Source: JACCXG01 sp963717745
GTDB taxonomy: Bacteria > Acidobacteriota > Vicinamibacteria > Vicinamibacterales > 2-12-FULL-66-21
Reading direction: 5' to 3'
Assembly: GCA_963717745.1 (NCBI GenBank)
Contig: CAVQXJ010000024.1
Location: 186,001-250,000, forward strand
DNA: 64,000 nt
This document shows positions 55,266-64,000 of the stretch, piece after piece; position 1 is the stretch's first letter, and every line of letters starts with the position of its first letter. The notes under the pieces are model-generated. The model was not told where the DNA came from. It saw nothing but the letters and a program-made list of their open reading frames with translations, and did not search any database. A program made the translations under genes and the position numbers.

Positions 55266-56670
55266 TCAGGGAATCGAGGGGAGCGGGAGATCCCCTGGGC
55301 CGAACCCCCATCGCAGGGATCTCGAAGTTCCCGTCTCTGACGACGTGATGTACCAGACGCCGGTGCTCGGCCGCCACACGGCGATGTCCGACTTGCCGTC
55401 GCCGTCGTAGTCACCGACCACGGGGATGTCCTCCCCGCCGCCCCAGAGCGCGGCGTAGGCGGTGGCAGTCGCGGACTGCGTGATGTACCACGTTCCGGTT
55501 GAACGCCGGAACACCGCGACATCCGACCGGCCGTCGCCATCGTAGTCCCCGACCACCGGGATATCGTCGCCGCCGCCCCAGGTGGTGGTGAACAGAGTGC
55601 CGGTGGCGGAGAGGATCAAGTACCACACGCCACTAGCCGGCCGGAACACGCCGACATCGGCTTTGCCGTCTCCGTCGTAATCACCGACGGTCGGGACGTC
55701 GCCGGCTGCCCCCAACAGGGTGGAAGCATTCGTGCCGGTGGAGGAGTAGTAGATGTACCCAGTACCAGTCGAAGGCCGGAAGACGGCAATGTCCGCTCTG
55801 CGGTCGCCGTCGTAGTCGAATGGCACCGGCATGTCGCCTCCGACTCCCCATTGAACCACCCGGACCGCGCTGTTCGACGACAGGGAGATGTACCATGTGC
55901 CGTTCGAGGGCCTGAAGACGGCGACATCGCTCTTGAAGTCGCCGTCGTAGTCCGCGGGCACCGGGATGTCCCCGGGGCCTCCTCCGGTCGTCTGGAAACC
56001 CAATTCAGCCGACCGCCACAGGCTCCACACCCTTGGTGAACAACAGTTGTCTCTGACGATGCCGAGGTCAGTCTTGCCGTCCGCGTCGAAATCGCCGCGC
56101 GTCCATCGTGTCACGGGGGGTATCGCCGCCACCGTGTAAGTACCCGAGCAACTGATGGAGCGGCGCGCTCCGCTGACCTGAATCGTCAACCGCCAGGGCA
56201 TAGAGATTTTGCTGCCCCGCGAAGCGTGCTTTGAAGTGCAAGGGGATCGACAGGGTCAATCCGGTGGACGTCCTCGAGACGACGACTTCCGTCATGTCGA
56301 TCCACGCTTGGCTGTTGGCAAGGTACCCGGACGCCTGAACCCCCACCAGCCCACCACCTCCCCAGGCGAGATCCCCATCGTCCCGCATGAAGAGCTGATT
56401 CGTCGCGGGAGCATAGAAAAAGTGGACGGCTGAAGTAGCCCTCGTATTGGTGCGGTTGATCAGCAGGTAGGTTTCCCGCAAGTCGTCCACACCGTCGGCG
56501 TCGCGAAACACGACGTCGAACCGCTGAACGGTCCCCGAGGCGGCGGACGGACTGATGGAAACCACTTCCGGTGGGTCTGCCGCGGCCGGGGCCGCCGAGA
56601 GCATCAGGGCGGCAGCGCAAAACAACCCACACAGCGATCCGTGTGCAACTCGCCGGGCGTGCGCTTTCAT
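55266..56670 (-). CDS. Secreted protein: unnamed beta domain plus six VCBS repeats, one frameshift
   Basis: Leader GSLCGLFCAAALMLSAAPAA, then one copy of a domain of about 145 residues (SISPSAASGTVQRFDVVFRD, ADGVDDLRETYLLINR, LFMRDDGDLAWGG). Two further copies occur in the kelch protein at 56779-60490. Six VCBS repeats of the short type follow (DYDGDGKADVGVFRPASGVW, WGGGDDIPVVG). The frame breaks near 56140: one base removed from CTCGGGTACTTAC joins SAPLHQLLG to TYTVAAIPPVTRWTRG. It ends WGFGPGDLPLPSIP. Function unknown; no enzyme motif. Confidence 0.8.
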
Positions 56671-56778
56671 AACACGTTCCTCATTCCGTCACGCCATGAC
56701 GCCCTCCGCGCCTCGGCCCGATTCGTGGCCGTAGTGTATCGCGGCGCGGTTACGCGCGGGCAAAGGATGCTTGCCTGC

Positions 56779-59700
56779 TCACGGCTTCGACGGTAGTGGA
56801 ATGTCTCCGCCGCCGCCCCACGTCACTCCCGCGGCGGTGCCCGTCAGCGACTGGATGATGTACCACGCGCCGCTCGACGGCCGGAACACCGCGACATCGG
56901 CCTTGCCATCGCCGTCGTAATCGCCGACGACCGGGATGTCCCCGCCGCCGCCCCAGGTCACGGACCACGCGGTACTGGTCGCCGACCGGATCACGTGCCA
57001 CGCACCAGTCGATGGGCGGAAGATGGCGACATCGGTCTTGCCGTCTCCGTCATAGTCGCCGACCACCGGGACGTCGCCGCCGCCGCCCCAGGTGACGGAC
57101 CACGCGGTACTGGTCGCCGACCGGATCACGTGCCACGCGCCAGTCGATGGGCGGAAGATGGCGACGTCGGCTTTGCCGTCGCCGTCGTAGTCGCCGACCG
57201 CCGGAATGTCGGTGCCGCCACCCCAGGTCACCGAGAAGGCCGTGCCGGTCGCCGACTGGATGATGTACCACACCCCGCTCGACGGCCGGAACACGGCGAT
57301 GTCCGCCTTGCCATCACCGTCGTAGTCGAACGGCACGGGCACGTCGCCGCCGCCTCCCCATGTCACCGTGCTGGTGGCGCCGCTCGCGGACAGGGCGACG
57401 TACCAGGTCCCGTCCGACGGCCTGAACACCGCGAGGTCGGTTTTCCTGTCGCCGTCGTAGTCGGCGGGAACGGGGATGTCGCCGCCGCCGCCCCACGCCG
57501 CGGCATATCCGCCTGACGCCGATCGAATGAGATACCACGTGCCGTTCGACGGCCGGAACACGCCGACGTCGGTCTTGCCATCGCCATCGAAGTCGCTCCG
57601 GGTCCGTCGTGCCGGAGGCGGCGGCGGTGGCGGCGCCGCGCCGAGCACCGTATAGGCTCCCAGCGGCTGATAGCTGACGCCGCTGGTCTGGTTCGAGAAA
57701 TCCACGGCGAACCCGTAGAGATTCTTCGCGCCGGCAAACGACGGCGCGAAGGTCAGCGTCACCGACAGCGTCAGGTCCGTGGCGGTCTTGCCGATGGTGA
57801 CCGTCGCCATGTCGATGCTGACCTGACTGTTGCTCAAGACACCCGGGGCACCCGGGACCGCCCCCGCACCCCAGGTCGAATCCGCATCGTCTCGCAGATG
57901 CAGCCGATTCGCGGCGGGGACGTAGTAGAGGTGGGCCGCCGATGCGCCGCTGACGTTCGCGTTGACCAGGAAATAGGTCTGCTGCAGGTCGGTCACGCCG
58001 TTGAAGTCGCGATAGACGACGTCGAACCGCCGCGCGGTGCCAGAACCAGACGCGGGGGTGACCGAGACCGCCGACGGAATGGTCGATCCGGCGTTGACGA
58101 AGAAAGTGCCCTTCAGCCGCCAGCCGTCCGGTGCGGCGTTGCCGCTGACGTCATTGGTGAACATGTAGAGGCTACGCGGGCCGTTGAATGCCGGCTTGAA
58201 GACCATCGGCAGCGTCAGCGTGAGGTCGGTGCCGCTCGGGGACACGCTCGCCGTCGAGAGATCGATGGTGACCTGGCTGTTGGTGAGCACGCCGCTGCCG
58301 ATCGTTCCGGCAATCCACGCCGTGTCGTTGTCGTTGCGGAGCAGCAGCTGATTGGTGCCGCGCGCGTGATAGACCAGCACGCCACCCGGATAACTCAGGG
58401 TGGAGTTGATCAGGAACCACGCCTGGCTGAGTGCACTCGATCCGGTGCCCCTGTACACCGCGGTGAAGGTCGCGGACGATCCCTGACTCTGCGAAGGCGT
58501 GACCTGGACGGGATACGGGTAGGAGACCGCCGGCGATACCGTGCCGAGCCAGATGTCGCCGTGCACGCCTCCGACGTCGGTGCCGCCGAAAACGAGGACG
58601 CGCCGGGCCGCGGTGTCATAGACCGCCTTCGCGCCCTGTCGCGCGGTCGGCGCCGGGCTGCTGGCGGTGGCCTGGCTCCACGCGGTCCCGTTCCACAGCC
58701 AGGCATCCCCGAGCAGCGACGCGCCGGTGGTGCCGCCAAACATCACGACGCCGGCCGACGTACCTGTCGTAGCTCGAGAGTGCCGCGAACGCTCGCGCCG
58801 ACGGCGATCCGCTTCCCGGCGTGCGGTTGGACCACGCCGAGCCGTTCCATTCCCAGACGTCGTTGAAGCGCTGACTGCCGTTGTCGCCACCGAACAGCAC
58901 CACGACTCCCCGCACCGCGTCGTAGGCCATCGCGTGACCGAATCGCGCCGAAGGGCCGGCCGCCGGTACGCTGGTCCAGGTCGTGCCGTTCCACACCCAC
59001 GTATCGCCGAGCGCCGTACCCGACGCGTTTCGCCCGCCGAACATCACGATGTGATTCGCCGCCGCCGAGTGGGCCAGGGCGTGATCCAGACGCGCCGGCG
59101 GTGACGTACCCGGGGTGACGTTCGACCACGTCCGAGCCTGGGTGTTCCACGCCCACGTATCGCCCTGCACCGCGCCCAGCGTTTCGGAGTTCTTGCTCTG
59201 GCCGCCGAAGAGGATGATGCGGCCCTGCGGTTGTTCATAGGCTGCTGCGGCGCCGAGGCGCCCGGTCGGTCCGCCTGCGTTGAACGAGAGCCACGTGCCT
59301 GCCGCGAGCGAGTACTCCCAGACTTCGGCGGCGCCGGCGCCGTACATCCACGTGACATCGCGGTCGCTGTCGTAGATCAGCGAATGACGGGTCTGCGCCG
59401 GGGGCCAATGCGTCGTCCCCGCATGAGTCCACACGCTGCCGGAAAACTCCCACACGTCGGCGAGGTAGCCTCCGAACATCACCATCTTGTTGTGCGCTTC
59501 GTCGTAGACCATCGCGTGGCTGTCGCGGACGAGCGGGGGAGAGCTCGGGTGCGGATAAATCTGCGTCCACGTGTTTCCGCTGAACGTCCAGGTGTCTCCC
59601 CAGGAGAATTGCGGCGCGGTGTTCTTGTAACCCCCGTACATGACGATGCGGTTCGCGGCGCTGTCGTAGGCCATGCCCATCCAGCCGCGGCCCGGCGGTA

Positions 59701-60490
59701 GCGCGCCGCTCGTGGAGATCGGCACCCACGTGTTCGATGCCGAGTTATATTCCCAGAGATCGTTGAAATCGGCGACGGCGCAGCCGCCCGAGGTGCCGCA
59801 GGGATAGCCAATGCCGCCGAACACGACGGCGCGGCTGGTCGCGGTGTTGAAGACCATCCCGTGGAACGTGCGCCCGACCGGCTTCGCCGCCGGGTTGAGG
59901 TTGGTCCAAGTATGCGCCGCCGGGTCCCACGCCCACGTGTCCTGGAAGAACGTGTTGAGGTCGACGCCTCCGAACAGCAGGATGCGGCTGTTGACGCTGT
60001 CCCAGACCATTCGCGCGCCCTGACGCCCCGCGGGGCCAGCAACCGCCCATTGATTCCAGGTCTTCGTGACCGTGTTCCATTCCCAGGTGTCAGCGAGATA
60101 GTTGTGGCTGTCGTTCAAGCCGCCGAAGATCAGCACCGTGCGATGAACCGGGTCGTAGGCCATCGCGTGACCCGACCGCCGCTGCGGCATCGTCGAGCCG
60201 GCCGGCAGCGTCGAGTTCGTCCAGGTCTCGAGGGCGGAGTCGTATTCCCAGATGTCGTTCATCCGCTGGAAATTGAGGTCGTAGCCGCCGAACATCACGG
60301 CCTTGCCCGAGACGCTGTCGTAGACCATCGCGTCTTCGATGCGGGCGATCGGACCGGGCGAGGCGCGTCGCGTCCAATCGACGCGCGGCTGGGCTGACGC
60401 GACGAGCGGCAGGCCCATCAGAGCGGTGAAGCACACGAGCTGAGGAACGATGCGATGCAGGTGACGCTCGGCGCGGCGAAGCCTCGACAT
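56779..60490 (-). CDS. Large secreted kelch protein with two unnamed beta domains and six VCBS repeats, one frameshift
   Basis: This protein of about 1,236 residues has a leader (LVCFTALMGLPLVASAQP) and kelch-type repeats at about 45-640 (DSVSGKAVMFGGYDLNFQRM, DSVNSRILLFGGVDLNTFFQ, DAVRGVVVLFGGDNGSQRFN) with DTWEW/DTWAW motifs. Two copies of the 145-residue beta domain follow, then a proline run and six short-type VCBS repeats (FRPSTGAWHVIRSATSTAWS, WGGGGDIPVVG). Repeats four and five are nearly identical in DNA as well. The frame breaks near 58775, inside a kelch unit just before GTSAGVVMFGGTTGA. It is divergent from the smaller kelch protein at 60708. Likely a surface glycan-binding or adhesion protein (inference). 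Confidence 0.83.
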
Positions 60491-60707
60491 GAGAGGTGTC
60501 CTTGGTTGACTGATCGATGGGCCCGGGAGAGGGCCCGACCTTGCACACCTCGATCCGATCCCAGACCGCTCAGCTCGCTCAGGGCGCGGGGATGCCGTAC
60601 CCTGGATTAGCCCGATTTCGTGGGCTTTTCCACTCAGCTCAGCCTGTCACGCAGCCCGACTGCTCTGGACTCGCGCACGTTACAGATTCCGTACCGCAGA
60701 TACAGAA

Positions 60708-62660
60708 ATGATCCGAAGACTGCTGATCCTGACGGCGCTCGCTCTCGTCACGGTCGCCGGCACCGCGGCTGCCGCTCCCGCCTATCGCATCGAAAATGCG
60801 ATGGTGTACGACGCCGTGGCACGCCGGCACGTGATGTTCGGCGGCTACGACTCGCGCGTGGAGCCGGGCACCTCGACCCGCTTCAACGACATCTGGGAGT
60901 ACGACGGTGCGACGCGCACCTGGTACAACGTCACGCCGGCCGGCGGTGCGAAGCCGGCGGGACGCTCCGGTCACACGCTCGGGTTCGATCCCGTGCGGCG
61001 GGTGGTGGTGCTGTTCGGCGGCTGGAATCAGACGAGCGGCTATCTCAACGACACGTGGGAGTGGAATTGCGCGACGCGCACGTGGCGGCAGATCACCGCG
61101 GCGGCGTCGCCGGCGCGGCGGCAGGGCGCGCGCCTCATGTACGACGCTGCCGGCTCGCGGATGATCCTGTTCGGCGGCGTCGACGCGAGCCGGTTCTACA
61201 ACGAAACCTGGCGGTACACCGGCTCGACGTGGACGAGGCTCACCACCACGTCATCCTCGTCGAGCGGCCGCACCTTCAATGGCCGGACTTTTCACGGCCT
61301 GGTGTATCACGCGGGGCGCGGCAGCCTGGTCATCTTCGGTGGCATCGGCTATCCGAACGGCGCGACGCAGGGCACCGTCACCGACTTCAATGACATGTGG
61401 GAGCTGAGCGGCACCACGTGGACGGACATCACGCCGTCCGGCACCAAGCCCGGCGGCCGGGGCTGGTTCGGCATGACCTACGAAAACAGCTCCAGCCGAA
61501 TCGTGGTCTATGGCGGTTGGAACAACACGTCGCGCATCTCGCACGCCGATACGTGGGCCTGGAACGGCTCGAGCTGGACGCAGCTCGTGGCCGGCAGCGC
61601 ACCGGGCACGCGGGACAGCTTCGCGATGACCTACGACGTCGCCCGCAACCGCTCGGTGGTGTTCGGTGGCTACTGGTCGGATCTGTGGGAGCTCGCCGGC
61701 AGCACCTGGACGTCGGTGACCACCACCGACGGTACGACGCCACCGCCGCCGGTCAACCCCGGTACAGCCGCTGACTTCGATGGCGACGGCAAGGCGGATC
61801 TGGCGGTGTTCCGACCGTCGACGGGGCAGTGGCTGTTGCGGAAATCTGCATCCAGCTACTCCTACGGCGATACCACGACGCTGACGTTCGGCGCCAGGAC
61901 CGACAAGCCGCTGGCTGGGGACTACGACGGTGACGGGAAGTCCGATCTGGTGGTGTGGCGGCCGTCGACCGGCGAATGGCTGATGCGCCAATCGTCGGGA
62001 AACTACGCCGCGTCTTCGCAGCTGACTTATCAGTGGGGAGTGTCGACCGACGTTCCACTCGCGGCGGACTTCGACGGCGACGGACGGAACGATCTGGTGG
62101 TCTATCGTCCGTCGACCGGCGAGTGGTTCGTTCGCTACTCGTCGCTGTCGTATTCCTACAGCTACACGACGCACCAATGGGGCGTCCCGGGCGACGTTCC
62201 GATGCCCGGCGACTTCGACGGCGATCAACGCACGGACCTGGCGATCTATCGCCCGTCGACGGGTGAATGGTTCATGCGGTTGTCGAGCGTCTCGTACAGC
62301 TACGGCACCATCTGGCGGTTCGGCTGGGGGCTCACCGGCGACAAGCCCGTGGTCGGCGACTTCGACGGCGACCGGCGCGACGACGTTGCCGTTTACCGGC
62401 CTTCGAACGGCGGCTGGTACATCCTGCGCTCGGCGGCTGGCTTCTCGACGGCTGCGCACGTGATGGTGGGCTGGGGGCTGAGCACGGACATTCCACTGGC
62501 GCCGCTCGATTTCGACGGCGACGGGCGCGCCGAGATCGTCGTGTATCGACCCGGCACCGGACAGTGGTACCTGCTCTACTCGTCGGTGAACTACAGTATG
62601 GCGAGCTGGGGGGCTCACCCGTGGGGCGTGCCCGGCGACGCGCCGGTGGTCAGCCGCTGA
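60708..62660 (+). CDS. Secreted kelch protein with six C-terminal VCBS repeats
   Basis: This intact 650-residue protein has a leader LLILTALALVTVAGTAAAA, about six kelch units (DAVARRHVMFGGYDSRVEPG, DPVRRVVVLFGGWNQTSGYL, DAAGSRMILFGGVDASRFYN, VARNRSVVFGGYWSDLWELA), a PPPPPVNPG linker and six long-type VCBS repeats (YRPSTGEWFVRYSSLSYSYS, WGVPGDVPMPG). Its kelch part is clearly paralogous to the N-terminus of the divergent 56779-60490 protein, but its VCBS type matches the metalloprotease group. Its last 11 bases overlap the convergent epimerase gene. The 217-base divergent region contains no promoter I can call. Confidence 0.92.
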   Translation: MIRRLLILTALALVTVAGTAAAAPAYRIENAMVYDAVARRHVMFGGYDSRVEPGTSTRFNDIWEYDGATRTWYNVTPAGGAKPAGRSGHTLGFDPVRRVVVLFGGWNQTSGYLNDTWEWNCATRTWRQITAAASPARRQGARLMYDAAGSRMILFGGVDASRFYNETWRYTGSTWTRLTTTSSSSSGRTFNGRTFHGLVYHAGRGSLVIFGGIGYPNGATQGTVTDFNDMWELSGTTWTDITPSGTKPGGRGWFGMTYENSSSRIVVYGGWNNTSRISHADTWAWNGSSWTQLVAGSAPGTRDSFAMTYDVARNRSVVFGGYWSDLWELAGSTWTSVTTTDGTTPPPPVNPGTAADFDGDGKADLAVFRPSTGQWLLRKSASSYSYGDTTTLTFGARTDKPLAGDYDGDGKSDLVVWRPSTGEWLMRQSSGNYAASSQLTYQWGVSTDVPLAADFDGDGRNDLVVYRPSTGEWFVRYSSLSYSYSYTTHQWGVPGDVPMPGDFDGDQRTDLAIYRPSTGEWFMRLSSVSYSYGTIWRFGWGLTGDKPVVGDFDGDRRDDVAVYRPSNGGWYILRSAAGFSTAAHVMVGWGLSTDIPLAPLDFDGDGRAEIVVYRPGTGQWYLLYSSVNYSMASWGAHPWGVPGDAPVVSR

Positions 62661-63612
62661 TCAACGCAGGATTCGACTGCAGATACTCGAGGGTGCGCAG
62701 CACGCCGTCCTTGATGGACAGGCGGGGCCGCCAGCCAAGACCGCGCACCTTCGAGGTATCGAGGAAGATGAAGGGGCTGTCGCCGACCCAGCCCCTCTCG
62801 CCGCCGGTGTAGCGCCGCTCCGGCGACACCCCGAGGTGCCCGGTGATCCAGCCCAGTGACTGATCGACCGTGCAATACTCCTCGGTCCCCAGGTTGTAGA
62901 TGTTCACCGGCTCGCGCGCCGCCGCCATGACGGTGAGCATCGCTTCGACACAATCCCCGACATACAGGTACGACTTGCGCTGCCGGCCGTTGCCGAGCAC
63001 TTCGATCTGCGACGGATCGCGCAGCAGCTTGCGATAGAAGTCGAAGACGTGGCCGTGTGTGTACCGCTCGCCGAGAATCGAGACGAAGCGGAAGATGAAG
63101 CCGGTGAACTGGTATCCCTGGCAATACGCCGCGATCAATCCCTCGCACGCCAGCTTCGATGCGCCATACAAACTGGTTTGCACCGGGAACGGACAGGTCT
63201 CCGGTGTGGGAAATACGTCCGGCTCTCCATAGATCGATCCGGTCGACGAGAACGCGATCCGGCGGATGCCGTGGCCCCGCATGGCTTCGAGCACGTTGAA
63301 GGTGGCGATGGTGTTCTGGTCGAGATCCTTCCTCGGATGCTCCAGCCCGAACCGGACGTCGGCGTTCGCCGCGAGATGCACGACGGTGTCGTGCCCGGCC
63401 ATGGCCTCGGAGAGCGCCGGCTCGTCGAGCAGGTCTCCCTCGACCAGCGAAAAGGCCGGCTGCGCCGCGGCGCCGGCGAGGAACTCGCGACGGCCGGTGC
63501 GGAAGTCGTCGAACACCGTGACCGCGTGGCCATCGGCCAGCAGCCGATCGACGAGGTTGCTGCCGATGAAACCGCCGCCGCCGGTGACGAAGTAGCGAGA
63601 CGAATGGGTCAT
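62650..63612 (-). CDS. NAD-dependent epimerase/dehydratase
   Basis: This 320-residue extended SDR has RYFVTGGGGFIGSNLVDRLL, VHLAANADVRFGLEHP, SSTGSIYGEP, catalytic YGASKLACEGLI, RFVSILGERYTHG and SYLYVGDCVEAMLT. This is the UDP-glucose 4-epimerase/UDP-glucuronate-type family, and the exact sugar cannot be told. It follows the truncated methyltransferase with no gap and lies at the edge of what is probably another glycan gene group running out of the window. Confidence 0.9.
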   Translation of the reverse strand: MTHSSRYFVTGGGGFIGSNLVDRLLADGHAVTVFDDFRTGRREFLAGAAAQPAFSLVEGDLLDEPALSEAMAGHDTVVHLAANADVRFGLEHPRKDLDQNTIATFNVLEAMRGHGIRRIAFSSTGSIYGEPDVFPTPETCPFPVQTSLYGASKLACEGLIAAYCQGYQFTGFIFRFVSILGERYTHGHVFDFYRKLLRDPSQIEVLGNGRQRKSYLYVGDCVEAMLTVMAAAREPVNIYNLGTEEYCTVDQSLGWITGHLGVSPERRYTGGERGWVGDSPFIFLDTSKVRGLGWRPRLSIKDGVLRTLEYLQSNPALISG

Positions 63613-64000
63613 TCAGTGCCGGCGGCTGATGCCCGCGGCGATGAGACTGATGCCGAGCGGCGCCGGGATGCGGCTCTCCAGCGCCAGCACCGAGCTCAGG
63701 ACCGGCGCGAGCAGCGGGCTGCGCTGGGCGTCGCCTGACTCGGCGACCGGGTAGGCGCGCCGCAGGATCTTGCTGTAGAGCAGGCACACCGGGATGAGAC
63801 TCGCCCCGAAGTAGCGGACGAACTGCATGTCGCACCGCCGCGCCATCAGCCGGCGCAGCGTGGTCTTCGAGTAGCGGCGGTAGTGGCCGAGCGCCTCGTC
63901 GTGGAAGCCGAACAGGCTCTGCATCGCCGGGACGGTGATCACCACCGGCGCCCCCGGCTTGACCAGGTCGACCAGCCGGTCGAAGGCGGTGCGATCGTCC
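63613..64000 (-). CDS. SAM-dependent methyltransferase, 5' part outside window
   Basis: Only the C-terminal half is present. The visible frame reads DLVKPGAPVVITVPAMQSLF, then FHDEALGHYRRYSKTTLRRL, the post-motif part of a class I methyltransferase of the Methyltransf_11/23 kind that is frequent in glycan clusters. The start lies beyond 64000. The TGA is immediately followed by the ATG of the epimerase gene, so the two are cotranscribed. Confidence 0.78.
   Translation of the reverse strand, partial: DDRTAFDRLVDLVKPGAPVVITVPAMQSLFGFHDEALGHYRRYSKTTLRRLMARRCDMQFVRYFGASLIPVCLLYSKILRRAYPVAESGDAQRSPLLAPVLSSVLALESRIPAPLGISLIAAGISRRH

Noticed and set aside
41709..62618. Long open frames antisense to the VCBS, kelch and FG-GAP genes
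   Set aside because: They are expected shadows in GC-rich repetitive genes, with no leaders, motifs or ribosome-binding sites. The plus/minus frames mirror the true repeats.

Overview
This is a GC-rich (by eye roughly two-thirds GC) bacterial chromosome segment. The gene content points to an Acidobacteriota member, most likely of the Vicinamibacteria group. It has two secreted proteins of the acidobacterial VWFA-related type, a glycine-rich Oar-like TonB-dependent receptor, a pair of FG-GAP/ASPIC (CRTAC1-type) proteins, tandem BNR/VPS10-like genes, and many secreted VCBS/FG-GAP proteins. The placement is inference from gene families, because no rRNA or other phylogenetic marker is in the window.

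Layout. 0-11 kb, minus strand: a VWFA-related protein, a TonB-dependent receptor (both frameshifted), and two translationally coupled FG-GAP/ASPIC proteins. 11-14 kb: a histidine kinase/response regulator pair divergent from a small Spy/CpxP-like periplasmic protein. 14.5-16.3 kb: a second VWFA protein. 16.4-23 kb: two tandem BNR/VPS10-like genes with many frameshifts. 23-29.3 kb: intact housekeeping genes on the plus strand (class A penicillin-binding protein, holB, ricT, pdxA, smpB). 29.3-39.6 kb: nucleotide-sugar and glycan-export genes (DegT aminotransferase, rmlD, rmlA, rmlC, a GDP-mannose 4,6-dehydratase, a GT2 glycosyltransferase, a Wzt-like ABC ATPase and a kinase-like/methyltransferase fusion). 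39.6-46 kb: three secreted proteins that each end in six VCBS repeats. 46.3-54 kb: a compact minus-strand operon holding a complete GDP-D-glycero-alpha-D-manno-heptose gene set (gmhA, hddA, gmhB, hddC) plus a transaldolase that can make its sedoheptulose 7-phosphate precursor, with four sugar-modifying enzymes upstream. 54-62.7 kb: more VCBS and kelch secreted proteins, including decayed copies. 62.6-64 kb: an NAD-dependent epimerase and a truncated methyltransferase.

Two themes stand out. First, the gene borders of the first 29 kb carry several unrelated families of inverted repeats, each built from its own short tandem 'word' (TTGGGATT-like, CTCCGTT-like, AACTGGT-like, TCGCGGGT-like, AAGGGAGAAGG-like). 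They often overlap the ends of the neighbouring coding regions and appear to supply start codons or remove stop codons. Second, glycan genes are interleaved with secreted proteins sharing a C-terminal module of exactly six VCBS repeats on different N-terminal heads (metzincin protease, FG-GAP/BACON, fibronectin III, kelch, an unnamed beta domain). A Wzt-type ATPase, a kinase-like/methyltransferase fusion and the metzincin gene overlap by a few bases. This recalls chain-terminator-coupled O-polysaccharide export and links the glycan machinery to the surface proteins.

Many genes contain single-base frameshifts. Those in otherwise tight operons may be assembly errors, while the density in the BNR/VPS10 pair suggests decay or a locally poor assembly. 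Coordinates of frameshifted genes span the whole inferred gene.
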